In this document: one piece after another, positions 26,145 through 34,020 of the stretch
How the letters are laid out: every line of letters begins with the position of its first letter
How positions within the stretch are numbered: position 1 is the stretch's first letter
Source: an uncultured Bacteroidales bacterium
Lineage (GTDB): Bacteria > Bacteroidota > Bacteroidia > Bacteroidales > Paludibacteraceae
Direction: 5' to 3'
DNA: 64,000 nucleotides
NCBI GenBank assembly: GCA_900321005.1
Contig: ONUF01000009.1
Coordinates: 1 to 64,000, forward strand
The notes under the pieces: generated by a model
What the model was told of the DNA's origin: nothing
Database searches by the model: none
Seen by the model: only the letters and a program-made list of their open reading frames with translations
Program-made: the position numbers and the translations under genes

Positions 26145-26420
26145 ATGACTAAAGCTGAACTCATTAGTGACATCGCTGTGGCTACAGGCTATGACAAGAT
26201 GACTATTACGACGATTGTTGAGGCCTACATGAATAGTGTGAAGAAGTCTTTGGTGGACGGAGAGAGCGTCTTCCTTCGCGGTTTCGGTACCTTCCAGGTA
26301 AAGATGCGTAAGGCGAAAGTGGCCCGTAATATCAACGCCAGCAAGTCGATCCCTGTTCCGGCACACCCGGTAGCTACCTTCAAGCCCTGCAAAGAGCTTG
26401 CGAGAGACATGCGCAACTAA
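26145..26420 (+). CDS. HU/IHF-family DNA-binding protein
   Basis: 91 residues. Nucleoid protein that bends DNA as a dimer. It has the family layout: helix pair (MTKAELISDIAVATGYDKMT, EAYMNSVKKSLVDGE), GFGTFQVKMRKAKVARNI, the DNA-binding arm with Pro (SIPVPAHPVATFKP) and a C-terminal helix KELARDMRN. Length is standard. It is followed 47 nt later by a tiny ribosomal-type gene and then a strong terminator. Confidence 0.93.
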   Translation: MTKAELISDIAVATGYDKMTITTIVEAYMNSVKKSLVDGESVFLRGFGTFQVKMRKAKVARNINASKSIPVPAHPVATFKPCKELARDMRN

Positions 26421-26467
26421 ATGAAAAAAGATAATATAATATACTAACAGTTTAATTTTTATTCATT

Positions 26468-26557
26468 ATGCCTAACGGAAAGAAGCATAAGAGACATAAG
26501 ATGTCTACGCATAAGCGCAAAAAACGCTTACGTAAGAATCGTCATAAGCATAAGTAA
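26468..26557 (+). CDS. 29-residue AURKAIP1/COX24-like (mS38/bS22-type) basic protein
   Basis: MPNGKKHKRHKMSTHKRKKR followed by LRKNRHKHK: 29 residues, about 60% Lys/Arg/His, beginning at an ATG 47 nt after the HU gene. The KRKKRLRKNRHK core matches the short AURKAIP1/COX24 family, related to mitochondrial mS38 and actinobacterial bS22, which bind the small ribosomal subunit. In Bacteroidota such tiny genes are often missed by gene callers. It is probably co-transcribed with HU and ends just before the terminator at 26572-26626. Ribosome binding is inferred from the family. Confidence 0.85.
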   Translation: MPNGKKHKRHKMSTHKRKKRLRKNRHKHK

Positions 26558-26571
26558 TTGACGATGCATGT

Positions 26572-26626
26572 AGCTTTGTGGCATTAGACGTGTCTAAGTG
26601 TAGACACGTTGCCACAAGGCTTTTTT
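26572..26626 (+). terminator. Strong rho-independent terminator after HU and the small basic protein
   Basis: A two-part stem: outer AGCTTTGTGGC / GCCACAAGGCT (one G-U) and inner ACGTGTCT / AGACACGT, then TTTTTT. Confidence 0.9.
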
Positions 26627-26651
26627 ATTTATTGATTTAATCCTTTCAAGT

Positions 26652-28178
26652 ATGAAAAGCGAATTAATTGTGGACGTACAGCCGCAAGAGATTTCGATCG
26701 CGCTGACAGAGGATGACCGCTTGCAAGAAGTGGCGCGCGAGAAACGCGACCAAGACAACTTCGCCGTAGGAAATATCTACTACGGGCGCGTCAAGAAGGT
26801 CATGCCGGCGCTCAATGCAGTCTTTGTGGATGTAGGTCATGAGAAAGAAGCTTTTCTGCATTATCTGGATTTAGGTTCTCAGTTTCGAACGCTGCAGACC
26901 TATGTCGCCAAAGCGGTCTCGGATAAACGTCGCGTGCCTCTGATTCAAAAGACGCAGCGTCAGCCCGAGGTAGGCAAAGAAGGACAGATAGCGGATGTGC
27001 TGAAGGTAGGTGACCCTATTCTGGTGCAAGTCTCCAAGGAGCCGATTAACACCAAGGGCCCGCGCCTCACGGCGGAGATCTCTATCGCCGGTCGAAATAT
27101 CGTCCTCATGCCATTCTCCGACGGCGTCATGGTGTCCCAGAAGATTAAACGCGAGGCAGAACGCCAGCGACTCAAACAACTGTTGCTATCTATCAAACCG
27201 CAAGGGTTTGGCATTATCGTTCGCACTGTAGCCGAAGACAAGCGCGTAGCCGAATTGGACAACGAGTTACGTCTGCTCGTGGAGCGCTGGCAAGAGACGG
27301 TCAAGACGCTGCAGCAGAAAGAACCCGTCAGTCTGGTCAGCGAAGAAATGGGACGTACACTCGGTATCATCCGCGATGTACTCAGTCCCGACTTCACCAC
27401 TATCCAAATCAATGATCGCGACATCTATAATGACGTTCGCCACTATTTGGAACTCATCGCCCCCGAGAGCGCGAAGATCGTGAAGTTCTACGACGGCACG
27501 CAGCCTATCTTTGACCATTTCGACATCACCCGTCAGATGAAGACGGGACTCGGCAGAACGGTCGGTTTTAAGCATGGAGGTTACCTCATCATCGACAAAA
27601 CCGAAGCACTGTTCTCCATAGATGTCAATTCCGGCAGCAAGAAGATATACGAGGACCAAGAGGAAAATGCCTTCCAGTTTAATATGCTGGCAGCAGAGGA
27701 GTTGGTACACCAGTTGCGCCTGCGCGATATTGGCGGCATCATCATCGTCGATTTTATCGACATGGATGATAAAGGCCATCAGCAGCAACTCTACGATTAT
27801 GTACGCAAACTCATGGACCGCGACCGGGCGAAGCATAATGTCTTGCCGCTCAGTAAGTTCGGCCTGATGCAGATCACGCGTCAACGCGTTCGACCGGCAG
27901 TGGAAGTGCAAGTGGAAGAGACCTGTCCGACATGCGGCGGCAAGGGAAAGATCCAAGCATCGATTCTCTTTACCGACCAACTTGCAGAGCAATGCGAACA
28001 GGAGTACCTACAACACGGAAAGGGGCTGCAGTTACATCTTCACCCCTACATCTATTCTTACGTTACACGCGGCTTCTGGCGCTCATTAGCCGGCCAATGG
28101 AGGCGTAAGTATGGTATCAAAGTGGTTGAGAATCAATCCTTAGGAATGCTCGAAACACGATTTATTGCAGAAAAGTAA
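26652..28178 (+). CDS. rng: Rne/Rng family ribonuclease (RNase G type)
   Basis: 508 residues. A 5'-end-sensing endoribonuclease for rRNA maturation and mRNA decay. S1 domain at ~35-130 (VGNIYYGRVKKVMPALNAVFVDVG), 5' sensor/RNase H-like region, catalytic DNase I-like domain with Mg-binding Asp in SIDVNSG (~324) and VDFIDMD (~367), and the zinc-link CPTCGGKG (~424). It lacks the long RNase E scaffold tail. Length is normal for Bacteroidota. A terminator hairpin follows within 10 nt. Confidence 0.93.
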   Translation: MKSELIVDVQPQEISIALTEDDRLQEVAREKRDQDNFAVGNIYYGRVKKVMPALNAVFVDVGHEKEAFLHYLDLGSQFRTLQTYVAKAVSDKRRVPLIQKTQRQPEVGKEGQIADVLKVGDPILVQVSKEPINTKGPRLTAEISIAGRNIVLMPFSDGVMVSQKIKREAERQRLKQLLLSIKPQGFGIIVRTVAEDKRVAELDNELRLLVERWQETVKTLQQKEPVSLVSEEMGRTLGIIRDVLSPDFTTIQINDRDIYNDVRHYLELIAPESAKIVKFYDGTQPIFDHFDITRQMKTGLGRTVGFKHGGYLIIDKTEALFSIDVNSGSKKIYEDQEENAFQFNMLAAEELVHQLRLRDIGGIIIVDFIDMDDKGHQQQLYDYVRKLMDRDRAKHNVLPLSKFGLMQITRQRVRPAVEVQVEETCPTCGGKGKIQASILFTDQLAEQCEQEYLQHGKGLQLHLHPYIYSYVTRGFWRSLAGQWRRKYGIKVVENQSLGMLETRFIAEK

Positions 28179-28187
28179 AAAAGAAAA

Positions 28188-28213
28188 GCCGGCCAGCGCC
28201 GGCTTTTTCTTTT
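28188..28213 (+). terminator. Bidirectional terminator between rng and the RNR-tail-like gene
   Basis: GCCGGC / GCCGGC stem with CAGC loop (28188-28203), with AAAAAAGAAAA upstream and TTTTTCTTTT downstream, so it works for both convergent genes. Confidence 0.9.
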
Positions 28214-28697
28214 ATTCTTCTTCCGAGATCTCTGCGCCCGGAATATAGCGCTTGAGCACGCGCGCCACACCGGTGGTCCAGGAGTTGATGGAGTCATTGT
28301 CCATCTGCAGACCGCTGATCATGTGTACCACCTGGTCGATCGGCATGCCGTAACGCAGCACGCCGGAAATGAGCCGGGCGTAGTTCCAGAACTCGCGGTC
28401 GAACTTATAACTCAGTCCTTCAACGGTGGTCTTAAACCCGCGGGTGTTGACGAACTGGAAGTCATAGCGCTTCGTGCCGTCGGGTTGAACGACCTTCAAT
28501 ATCTTTCCTTTTACCACACTCTTGGGCAACGCGATTCCCATCTCGTCGTCGGCGAGGCCCGTGAAGATCTCGTACGGGCGACCGTCCTTCAGGCCCACAA
28601 AGGCGATCCACTTGTCTTTCTGATTCTGGAAGCGTACCACGTCGCATTCCAACTCTGCCGGACGTTTCAATAACGTCGCATTTTCTTGTATTTCCAT
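28212..28697 (-). CDS. Stand-alone homologue of the C-terminal (TSCPD-like) part of ribonucleotide reductase
   Basis: 161 residues. ECDVVRFQNQKDKWIAFVGL, KDGRPYEIFTG and the later RLISGVLRYGMPIDQVVHMI resemble the C-terminal segment of adenosylcobalamin-type reductases (..GLYEDGRPGEIF.., ..LQYGVPL..). There is no catalytic barrel, so it cannot reduce nucleotides itself. It may assist or regulate a reductase encoded elsewhere. Third gene of a minus unit with an S9 peptidase and an acyl-ACP thioesterase. The family assignment is from remembered motifs. Confidence 0.6.
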   Translation of the reverse strand: MEIQENATLLKRPAELECDVVRFQNQKDKWIAFVGLKDGRPYEIFTGLADDEMGIALPKSVVKGKILKVVQPDGTKRYDFQFVNTRGFKTTVEGLSYKFDREFWNYARLISGVLRYGMPIDQVVHMISGLQMDNDSINSWTTGVARVLKRYIPGAEISEEE

Positions 28698-28712
28698 AAT
28701 AATCTAAAATTT

Positions 28713-28740
28713 CAAATCACCAATTACAAATCACCAATGC
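28713..28740 (-). repeat. 14-bp tandem repeat over the thioesterase stop codon
   Basis: CAAATCACCAATTA and CAAATCACCAATGC in tandem on plus. On minus it encodes the last IGDL residues and the TAA stop of the thioesterase. Confidence 0.75.
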
Positions 28741-29440
28741 TCAGCTTTGCTGAGCTGCTCGTCTCTCCCGCCTCGTTCTTCATCTGATATTGCACACCAT
28801 CATCGGTTACGAGGTAATGAATCTGCATCAACTCGCCGAGCATGGCCTCTTTGCTGTAATTGATATCCAGCCGCACTTTCTTGCCGTAGATGTCGGGTAG
28901 GTACGCGTCGAGCATAGCCTGCAGGTAGCGGCAACTGTTGCAGTGCCCGTTATAGTCGATGTCCGAATAGACGATCTTATGCGGCGCGATGCCCGTCGGT
29001 TCGGGGATGGTTGTCATCCGCACGCGCGGCAAGTCAATCACCTCGCCGTCCACGCAATCCTTGAAGATCGGCTCGTCGAAGATATTGACAAGTTCGCGTT
29101 TCTCCAGGTCCAACACCGCCCACACCGACTTACACTGTCCGATCAGCCGGTCGCCCAAATAGAGCCGGAAATCACGCGTGCTGAGCATGTGTGCATTCGA
29201 CTCAATCCAAGTCTCAAAGCGCACGATATCGTTGTGTCTCGGCAACTCATATACCTCCAGCGACAAGCGCGTCAAGATCCACCCTAAGCCTCTCGGGTGC
29301 ATGGCCGCGATACCGTAGCCCAATTCGTCGGCTGCCTTTCCGGCAACTTCCAATAGGTATTCCTCCAGGTGGTACAGACGCGTTTTCTTGTGCGCGTCCG
29401 ACTCCTGGTACCTCATTTCATATTCGTAATTATACTTCAT
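28724..29440 (-). CDS. Acyl-ACP thioesterase (FatA/FatB-like)
   Basis: 238 residues, double hot-dog fold. It hydrolyses acyl-ACP to release free fatty acids. The first hot dog begins YEMRYQESDAHKKTRLYHL, with the long helix YLLEVAGKAADELGYGI. The second contains SDIDYNGHCNSCRYLQAMLD, whose Asn and His belong to the catalytic set, followed by LDINYSKEAMLGE. Soluble. It starts 13 nt after the S9 peptidase stop, across a CTGAAAACTG mini-repeat. Its C-terminus is made by a 14-bp repeat. Confidence 0.88.
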   Translation of the reverse strand: MKYNYEYEMRYQESDAHKKTRLYHLEEYLLEVAGKAADELGYGIAAMHPRGLGWILTRLSLEVYELPRHNDIVRFETWIESNAHMLSTRDFRLYLGDRLIGQCKSVWAVLDLEKRELVNIFDEPIFKDCVDGEVIDLPRVRMTTIPEPTGIAPHKIVYSDIDYNGHCNSCRYLQAMLDAYLPDIYGKKVRLDINYSKEAMLGELMQIHYLVTDDGVQYQMKNEAGETSSSAKLSIGDL

Positions 29441-29442
29441 GA

Positions 29443-29473
29443 GTTGTCAGTAATCAGTTTTCAGTTTTCAGCC
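29443..29473 (-). repeat. CTGAAAA/CTGATTA-type mini-repeat at the S9-thioesterase junction
   Basis: On minus: CTGAAAACTGAAAACTGATT then ACTGACAACTC, forming the last KTEN codons and TGA stop of the peptidase and running to the next ATG. Confidence 0.75.
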
Positions 29474-31574
29474 AGCGGTCGAGCCATCCACGGAACTCGC
29501 GCTGCCACAGGATTCCGTTCTGCGGCTTGAGCACCCAGTGGTTCTCATCTGGGAAGACGAGCAACTCTGCCGGCACACCGCGCATCTTGGCGGCATCGAA
29601 GGCTGCGAAGGCCTGATTCGCCAGGATGCGATAGTCTTTCTCGCCGTGGATGCAGAGAATCGGGGTGTCCCACTTATCGACGAACTTATGCGGACTATTG
29701 GCGAAAGTGCGCTGAGCGACCTTGTTGTCTTTGTCCCAATATGCGCCGCCGAGGTCCCAGTTCGCGAACCACTTCTCTTCGGTCTCGAGGTACTGCATCT
29801 CGAGGTTGAAGATACCATCGTGCGCGATGAAGGCTTTGAAGCGACCCTCATGATGACCGGCTATCCAATAGACGCTAAATCCGCCGAAGGATGCGCCGAC
29901 GCAGCCAAGATGATCTTTGTCCACGTACGGCTCTTTGCAGAACTCATCAATCGCGGTGAAGTAGTCGCGCATACACTGACCGCTATAATCGCCCGAGATC
30001 TCTTCGTTCCACTCTTTGCCAAAGCCCGGCAGACCGCGTCTGTTCGGCGCTACGATGATGTAGTCGCCCGCGGACATCATCATGAAGTTCCAGCGGAAGG
30101 ACCAGAACTGCGAAACCGGACTTTGCGGACCGCCCTCGCAATAGAGGATGGTTGGGTATTTCTTGTTCGGGTCGAAATGCGGCGGGTAGATGATCCAGGT
30201 CAGCATGTCTTTGCCATCCGTGGTCTTCTGCCAGCGCGGCACTACCGTCGAGCGCTCGATCTGGTCGTAGATATTATCATTCTCGTGCGTCACTTGGGTC
30301 AACTCTACATAGCCGTCGATCTTATCCAGCGCCTTGGCTACGTCGAGCACGCATATTTCGTTCGCCTCGCGCATCGAGTGTCTCAGCAGGTAGGCATAAT
30401 GGTCGCATACATCAGCCAGACTCACGTCGAACTGACCTTCGGTCATCTTCGCACACCAGCCTTCGAGACCCATTGCCCAGAGGTGAATAGTGCCCTGAAT
30501 GACGGCGGTACCAAGGAGAATAGAGTCGTTGTACCAAGCAAACTCATCGACATTCGTGTCCAAGAAATGGCTGACGAAGCGTTTCTCGCCCGTCTGCAGG
30601 TTCATCACCATGAGGCGGTTCTGGTCACTCTCGTATCCGTCGCGCTCCATGGATGACCATGCGATCCATTCGCCGTTCGGCGAGTAAGACGGATTCGTGT
30701 CGTAGCCCTTGTTGTCCTCGGTAATATTGCGCTCCTCGCGCGTGTTGACATTATAAAGGAAGATATCGCTGTTCGTGCTTACGGCGTACTCCAGACCCGT
30801 CTTCTTGCGGCAGGTGTAAGCTATCTCTTCGTTGTTGGGATTCCATGCTAACTGCTCGATGCCGCCGAAAGGCTTCATCGGACTCTCGAACGCCGTGCCC
30901 TCGAGGATATTCACGCCCTCACCGACTTTCGCGGTTTGGATGCGTTCGCCTTCGCCGTAATAGGTGATCTCCAGCGGACATACGAACGGCTGCGGAGCGG
31001 TTTCGGTCCACTCGTCCCAGTGTTTGTACATCAGGTCTTCGTGCATATGACCGGTTGCGAGCGGCAGGTCCGGATATTTATCGACGGTCGAAGGAACGGT
31101 TTTTACTTGCTTGATAAGAATGATCTTGTCGCGCATCGGGGAGAGTAGGAAGCCTTCGATGTCTTCTGCGCCTTCTACTTTCACTTCCTCTTTGTCGCGA
31201 CGCAGGAATAACTGACCGCCGCGCATGAAGGCGAGCCATCCGCTCGCGCCGAACCATGCCGGTTCATATCCTACAAACTCGTCAAACACATCCAGCTCAC
31301 CCTCTTTGGCATACGGGTCGCAGACGCGAATCCAGGTCGTGGAGCGGTTTTCCTCTACGCTGTAGTAACTCACGGTATAGGCGAGCCAACCCGTCTCGAT
31401 ATCGCTTTGTACGGCGCCTATGCGTCCCATAGCCCAGAGTCCTTCGGGCGTCAGACGACCGCCCTCAATGGTGATCTGAGGCTTCGTGATCGGAGCCTTA
31501 CCTTCTTCTGCCTTTTGGCAACTTACACCTACCAATGCCACTGCTGCCATAATAAAAATCGCTAATTTTTTCAT
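29454..31574 (-). CDS. S9 family serine peptidase (DPP-type, lipoprotein)
   Basis: 706 residues from MKKLAIFIMAAVALVGVSC, a lipoprotein signal with Cys at ~19. An N-terminal seven-blade-like propeller (~30-430, with YSPNGEWIAWSS and WNPNNEEIAY blade motifs) is followed by a C-terminal alpha/beta hydrolase with the nucleophile in GASFGG, Asp in HGEKDYR and His in PDENHW. It probably removes dipeptides from oligopeptides in the periplasm, resembling dipeptidyl peptidase 5/S9C enzymes. First gene of its minus unit. Its promoter overlaps the divergent promoter of the beta-CASP nuclease. Confidence 0.9.
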   Translation of the reverse strand: MKKLAIFIMAAVALVGVSCQKAEEGKAPITKPQITIEGGRLTPEGLWAMGRIGAVQSDIETGWLAYTVSYYSVEENRSTTWIRVCDPYAKEGELDVFDEFVGYEPAWFGASGWLAFMRGGQLFLRRDKEEVKVEGAEDIEGFLLSPMRDKIILIKQVKTVPSTVDKYPDLPLATGHMHEDLMYKHWDEWTETAPQPFVCPLEITYYGEGERIQTAKVGEGVNILEGTAFESPMKPFGGIEQLAWNPNNEEIAYTCRKKTGLEYAVSTNSDIFLYNVNTREERNITEDNKGYDTNPSYSPNGEWIAWSSMERDGYESDQNRLMVMNLQTGEKRFVSHFLDTNVDEFAWYNDSILLGTAVIQGTIHLWAMGLEGWCAKMTEGQFDVSLADVCDHYAYLLRHSMREANEICVLDVAKALDKIDGYVELTQVTHENDNIYDQIERSTVVPRWQKTTDGKDMLTWIIYPPHFDPNKKYPTILYCEGGPQSPVSQFWSFRWNFMMMSAGDYIIVAPNRRGLPGFGKEWNEEISGDYSGQCMRDYFTAIDEFCKEPYVDKDHLGCVGASFGGFSVYWIAGHHEGRFKAFIAHDGIFNLEMQYLETEEKWFANWDLGGAYWDKDNKVAQRTFANSPHKFVDKWDTPILCIHGEKDYRILANQAFAAFDAAKMRGVPAELLVFPDENHWVLKPQNGILWQREFRGWLDRWLKTEN

Positions 31575-31594
31575 GTTCACAAACTTTTGCGCTG

Positions 31595-31626
31595 CAAAAG
31601 TACAAAAAAATTTTGATATGTGCAAA
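31595..31626 (-). promoter_or_regulatory. Promoter of the S9 peptidase unit
   Basis: On minus: -33 TTTG (31626-31623), 20-nt spacer, -7 TACTTTTG (31602-31595); extended -33 TTGCACATATC. It shares 15 bp with the divergent promoter at 31612-31642. Confidence 0.75.
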
Positions 31627-31642
31627 AAAAGTTGTAAATTTG
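31612..31642 (+). promoter_or_regulatory. Promoter of the beta-CASP nuclease gene
   Basis: -33 TTTG (31612-31615), 19-nt spacer, -7 TAAATTTG (31635-31642). Confidence 0.7.
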
Positions 31643-31661
31643 CGGCATAATTTGAAAAACC

Positions 31662-33125
31662 ATGAAGATTCAATTCTTAGGTGCGACGCGGGAAGTGACC
31701 GGAAGTAAGCACCTCATCACTACCGATTCAGGACACACGATACTACTGGACTGCGGTATGTATCAAGGTAAAGGAATGGAGACCGACGCAGCGAACAGGG
31801 ATCTTGGCTTTGACCCTGCGGCGCTTGACTGCATCGTGCTTAGCCATGCGCATATCGACCATTCGGGACTTATCCCGTATGTGGTAAAAATGGGTTTCAA
31901 GGGCGATATCTACTGCACGCCCGCGACGCGCGATTTGTGTGCACTTATGCTCGCCGACACCGCCTTCATCCAAGAGCAGGATGTGCGGACCTACAACAAG
32001 AAGATCGACCGCCAGAACCCCCATAAGGAGAAAGGCAAGAAATACAAGGTCGAACCGCTCTACAACCAGCAGGACGTCAACCGCGCGATGAAGCATTTCG
32101 TCACCTACGGCTACGACCGCCGTTTCCGGCTCTTCGACGACGTGCTGCTGACCTTCACCAACTCGGGACACATGCTCGGCGGGGCGATTTGCTCGTTAGA
32201 GGTATATGAGACTGATGTGGAAGGTGGAATGTGTAATGTGGAAGGTAAGAAGCGTTGGAAAAGATTAACTTATACCGGCGATATAGGACGGCCGAAGAGT
32301 CACATCCTTCCTCCGCCGCAACTCTTCCCGCAGTGCGACTACCTGATTTGCGAATCCACCTACGGCGACCGGCTGCACGATGCGCCCGAAGCGACCGAAG
32401 AGCAGTTGCTCGGCATCGTGGAGGACACCTGCGTGTATCGCAAGGGCCAGTTGCTTATCCCGTCTTTCTCTGTCGGTCGTACACAGGAGATCGTCTATGT
32501 GCTGAACCAACTTTATAACGACGGGCGGCTGCCGCATATTCCGGTGTATGTGGATAGCCCTATGAGCACGAACGCGACCCAGATTTTCCGCATGTACCCG
32601 GACGAACTAAGTGACGAGGTACAGGACACCTTACGCTTCGATCCCGATCCCTTCGGATTCAACACTCTGCGCTACATCACCGACATCAACGAGTCGAAGA
32701 TGCTGAACCATAAAGAAGACCCGTGTATCATCATCTCCGCGAGCGGCATGTTGGAGGCCGGACGCATCAAGCACCACGTGGCGAATCATATCTCTGACCC
32801 GCGCTGCACGATCCTTATCGTAGGTTATTGCGAACCTACGACCCTCGGTGCGCGCATCCAACAACCGGGACTGCAGTGGATCTCCATCTTCGGCCTCGAC
32901 CGGCGTATCAAAGCGCAGATCACCAAGATAGAGAGTTTCTCCGGACACGGCGACTATAAGGAGATGATTGACTACCTCACGCGCAGCCTGCAGGTGAACG
33001 ATGTGCAGCGCGTGTTTGTGGTACACGGCGCCGAAGAAGCGGCAGAGACCTATAAAGAGCACTTACACGAAGCGGGATTTAAAGAAATAACGGTTCCCGA
33101 ACATGGGGAAACCGTTACATTGTAG
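31662..33125 (+). CDS. Metallo-beta-lactamase / beta-CASP RNA-processing exonuclease-like protein
   Basis: 487 residues. MBL motifs: HAHIDH (two-zinc site), then SGHMLGG and YTGDIGR. The beta-CASP insertion contains STYGDRLH, PSFSVGRTQEIVYVL and VDSPMSTNATQIF, and the RMMBL end has ESFSGHGDYKEM and VHGAEEA. It resembles CPSF73/YsH1-type RNases. A mini-repeat (32217-32247) inserts ETDVEGGMCNVEGKKRWKR next to the YTGDIGR motif in an external loop. The stop codon touches the 3' end of the convergent tRNA-Pro with no gap. Confidence 0.88.
   Translation: MKIQFLGATREVTGSKHLITTDSGHTILLDCGMYQGKGMETDAANRDLGFDPAALDCIVLSHAHIDHSGLIPYVVKMGFKGDIYCTPATRDLCALMLADTAFIQEQDVRTYNKKIDRQNPHKEKGKKYKVEPLYNQQDVNRAMKHFVTYGYDRRFRLFDDVLLTFTNSGHMLGGAICSLEVYETDVEGGMCNVEGKKRWKRLTYTGDIGRPKSHILPPPQLFPQCDYLICESTYGDRLHDAPEATEEQLLGIVEDTCVYRKGQLLIPSFSVGRTQEIVYVLNQLYNDGRLPHIPVYVDSPMSTNATQIFRMYPDELSDEVQDTLRFDPDPFGFNTLRYITDINESKMLNHKEDPCIIISASGMLEAGRIKHHVANHISDPRCTILIVGYCEPTTLGARIQQPGLQWISIFGLDRRIKAQITKIESFSGHGDYKEMIDYLTRSLQVNDVQRVFVVHGAEEAAETYKEHLHEAGFKEITVPEHGETVTL
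32217..32247 (+). repeat. GTGGAAGGT / GTGTAATGTG mini-repeat inside the beta-CASP gene
   Basis: Degenerate copies of GTGGAAGGTGGAATGTGTAA. The same GTGTAATGTG word occurs at 2799-2826. Confidence 0.7.
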
Positions 33126-33200
33126 TCGGGTAGGCGAGATTCGAACTCACGACCTCCTGCTCCCAAAGCAGGCATTCTAACCGGGCTGAACTACTACCCG
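33126..33200 (-). tRNA. tRNA-Pro (UGG)
   Basis: 75 nt on minus. Acceptor CGGGTAG / CTACCCG, anticodon stem CCTGC / GCAGG with loop TTTGGGA (anticodon TGG), T-arm around GAGTTCGAATCTC, discriminator A. CCA is not encoded: the base after the discriminator already belongs to the stop codon of the convergent beta-CASP gene. Confidence 0.97.
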
Positions 33201-33224
33201 CTCGGTGTCGCCGAGCGGGTAGTA
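33192..33224 (-). repeat. Inverted repeat pairing the tRNA-Pro 5' end with its leader
   Basis: TACTACCCGCTCGG (33192-33205) and CCGAGCGGGTAGTA (33211-33224) form a perfect 14-bp stem with a 5-nt loop. The left arm contains the first 9 nt of the mature tRNA; the right arm is in the transcribed leader. Confidence 0.85.
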
Positions 33225-33286
33225 AATCGTTCGAACATAGTGAGATAAGAACTACTACCTAACTCTGGCTTAACCAAAAGCGGCTG

Positions 33287-33318
33287 CAAAAGTACTGCTT
33301 TTTTGCGATATATGCAAA
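33287..33318 (-). promoter_or_regulatory. Promoter of tRNA-Pro
   Basis: On minus: -33 TTTG (33318-33315), 20-nt spacer, -7 TACTTTTG (33294-33287), extended -33 TTGCATATATC. The leader before the tRNA is ~80 nt. Confidence 0.75.
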
Positions 33319-33333
33319 TTATTTAGAAGAAAA

Positions 33334-34020
33334 ATGCGCTACAAGGCTATTTTTATTGACATAGACGATACCATTCTCGACTACATCCCCTGTTGTCGGG
33401 AAGCCTTTGATGCCGCGATAGCGGAGATACATCAGAATAGTTCCGACGCCCTCTTTGACCTTTTCTTCTCTATCTCCGGCAGGTTGTTCTCGGAGGCGAA
33501 GCACGGGCTGCATACTGTCGCGGAAGTGATGGAACTCTATCCGCAGGAGTTTTGCGAGCGCGCAGGCTATCCGCCTGAGGCGGTGGATCCCTTCAAGCAT
33601 GCTTTTCGAGCGGCTTGGGGGATGACGCATACCTTGGTGCCGGATGCCAAAGAGATTTTGGAAGCCTTGCACGCCAAGGGCTATCGGCTCTTTGCTGCCA
33701 GCAATAGTTTTGGCCACTTGCAGCGTAGCCGTTTGGTGCAAGCCGGCGTTTTGCACCTGTTCGAAGACACCTATATTTCCATGGATATCGGCTACGACAA
33801 ACCCGACGTGCGGTTCTATGAGGAGGCATTGCGCCGTTGCAACCTGTTGCCGCAAGATGTACTGATGGTCGGCGACAGTATGACGACCGATATCCTCGGC
33901 GCACAGAAGGCCGGCCTCGATGCTATCTTCTTTGACCGACGAGGGGAAAGGATAAAGGATGAAGGGGTGAAAGGATTAAAGGTTATTTCCTCTCTTCCGG
34001 AATTACTGACATTGTTGTAA
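33334..34020 (+). CDS. HAD-family hydrolase, YjjG-like (non-canonical pyrimidine nucleotidase type)
   Basis: 228 residues. HAD motif I IDIDDTILDY, motif II FAASNSF, motif III Lys in GYDKPDVRFY, motif IV MVGDSMTTDILGAQKAG. The C1 cap lies after motif I (~15-95). YjjG-type enzymes hydrolyse nucleoside monophosphates, including damaged pyrimidines; the real substrate here is unknown. A mini-repeat (33947-33984) adds RGERIKDEGVKGLKV near the C-terminus. The 3' end overlaps the YggS-HAD fusion by 18 nt. Confidence 0.85.
   Translation: MRYKAIFIDIDDTILDYIPCCREAFDAAIAEIHQNSSDALFDLFFSISGRLFSEAKHGLHTVAEVMELYPQEFCERAGYPPEAVDPFKHAFRAAWGMTHTLVPDAKEILEALHAKGYRLFAASNSFGHLQRSRLVQAGVLHLFEDTYISMDIGYDKPDVRFYEEALRRCNLLPQDVLMVGDSMTTDILGAQKAGLDAIFFDRRGERIKDEGVKGLKVISSLPELLTLL
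33947..33984 (+). repeat. GGATAAA / GGATGAA / GGATTAAA mini-repeat in the HAD gene
   Basis: AAAGGATAAAGGATGAAGG, then GGTGAAAGGATTAAAGG, in frame and stop-free. Confidence 0.65.
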
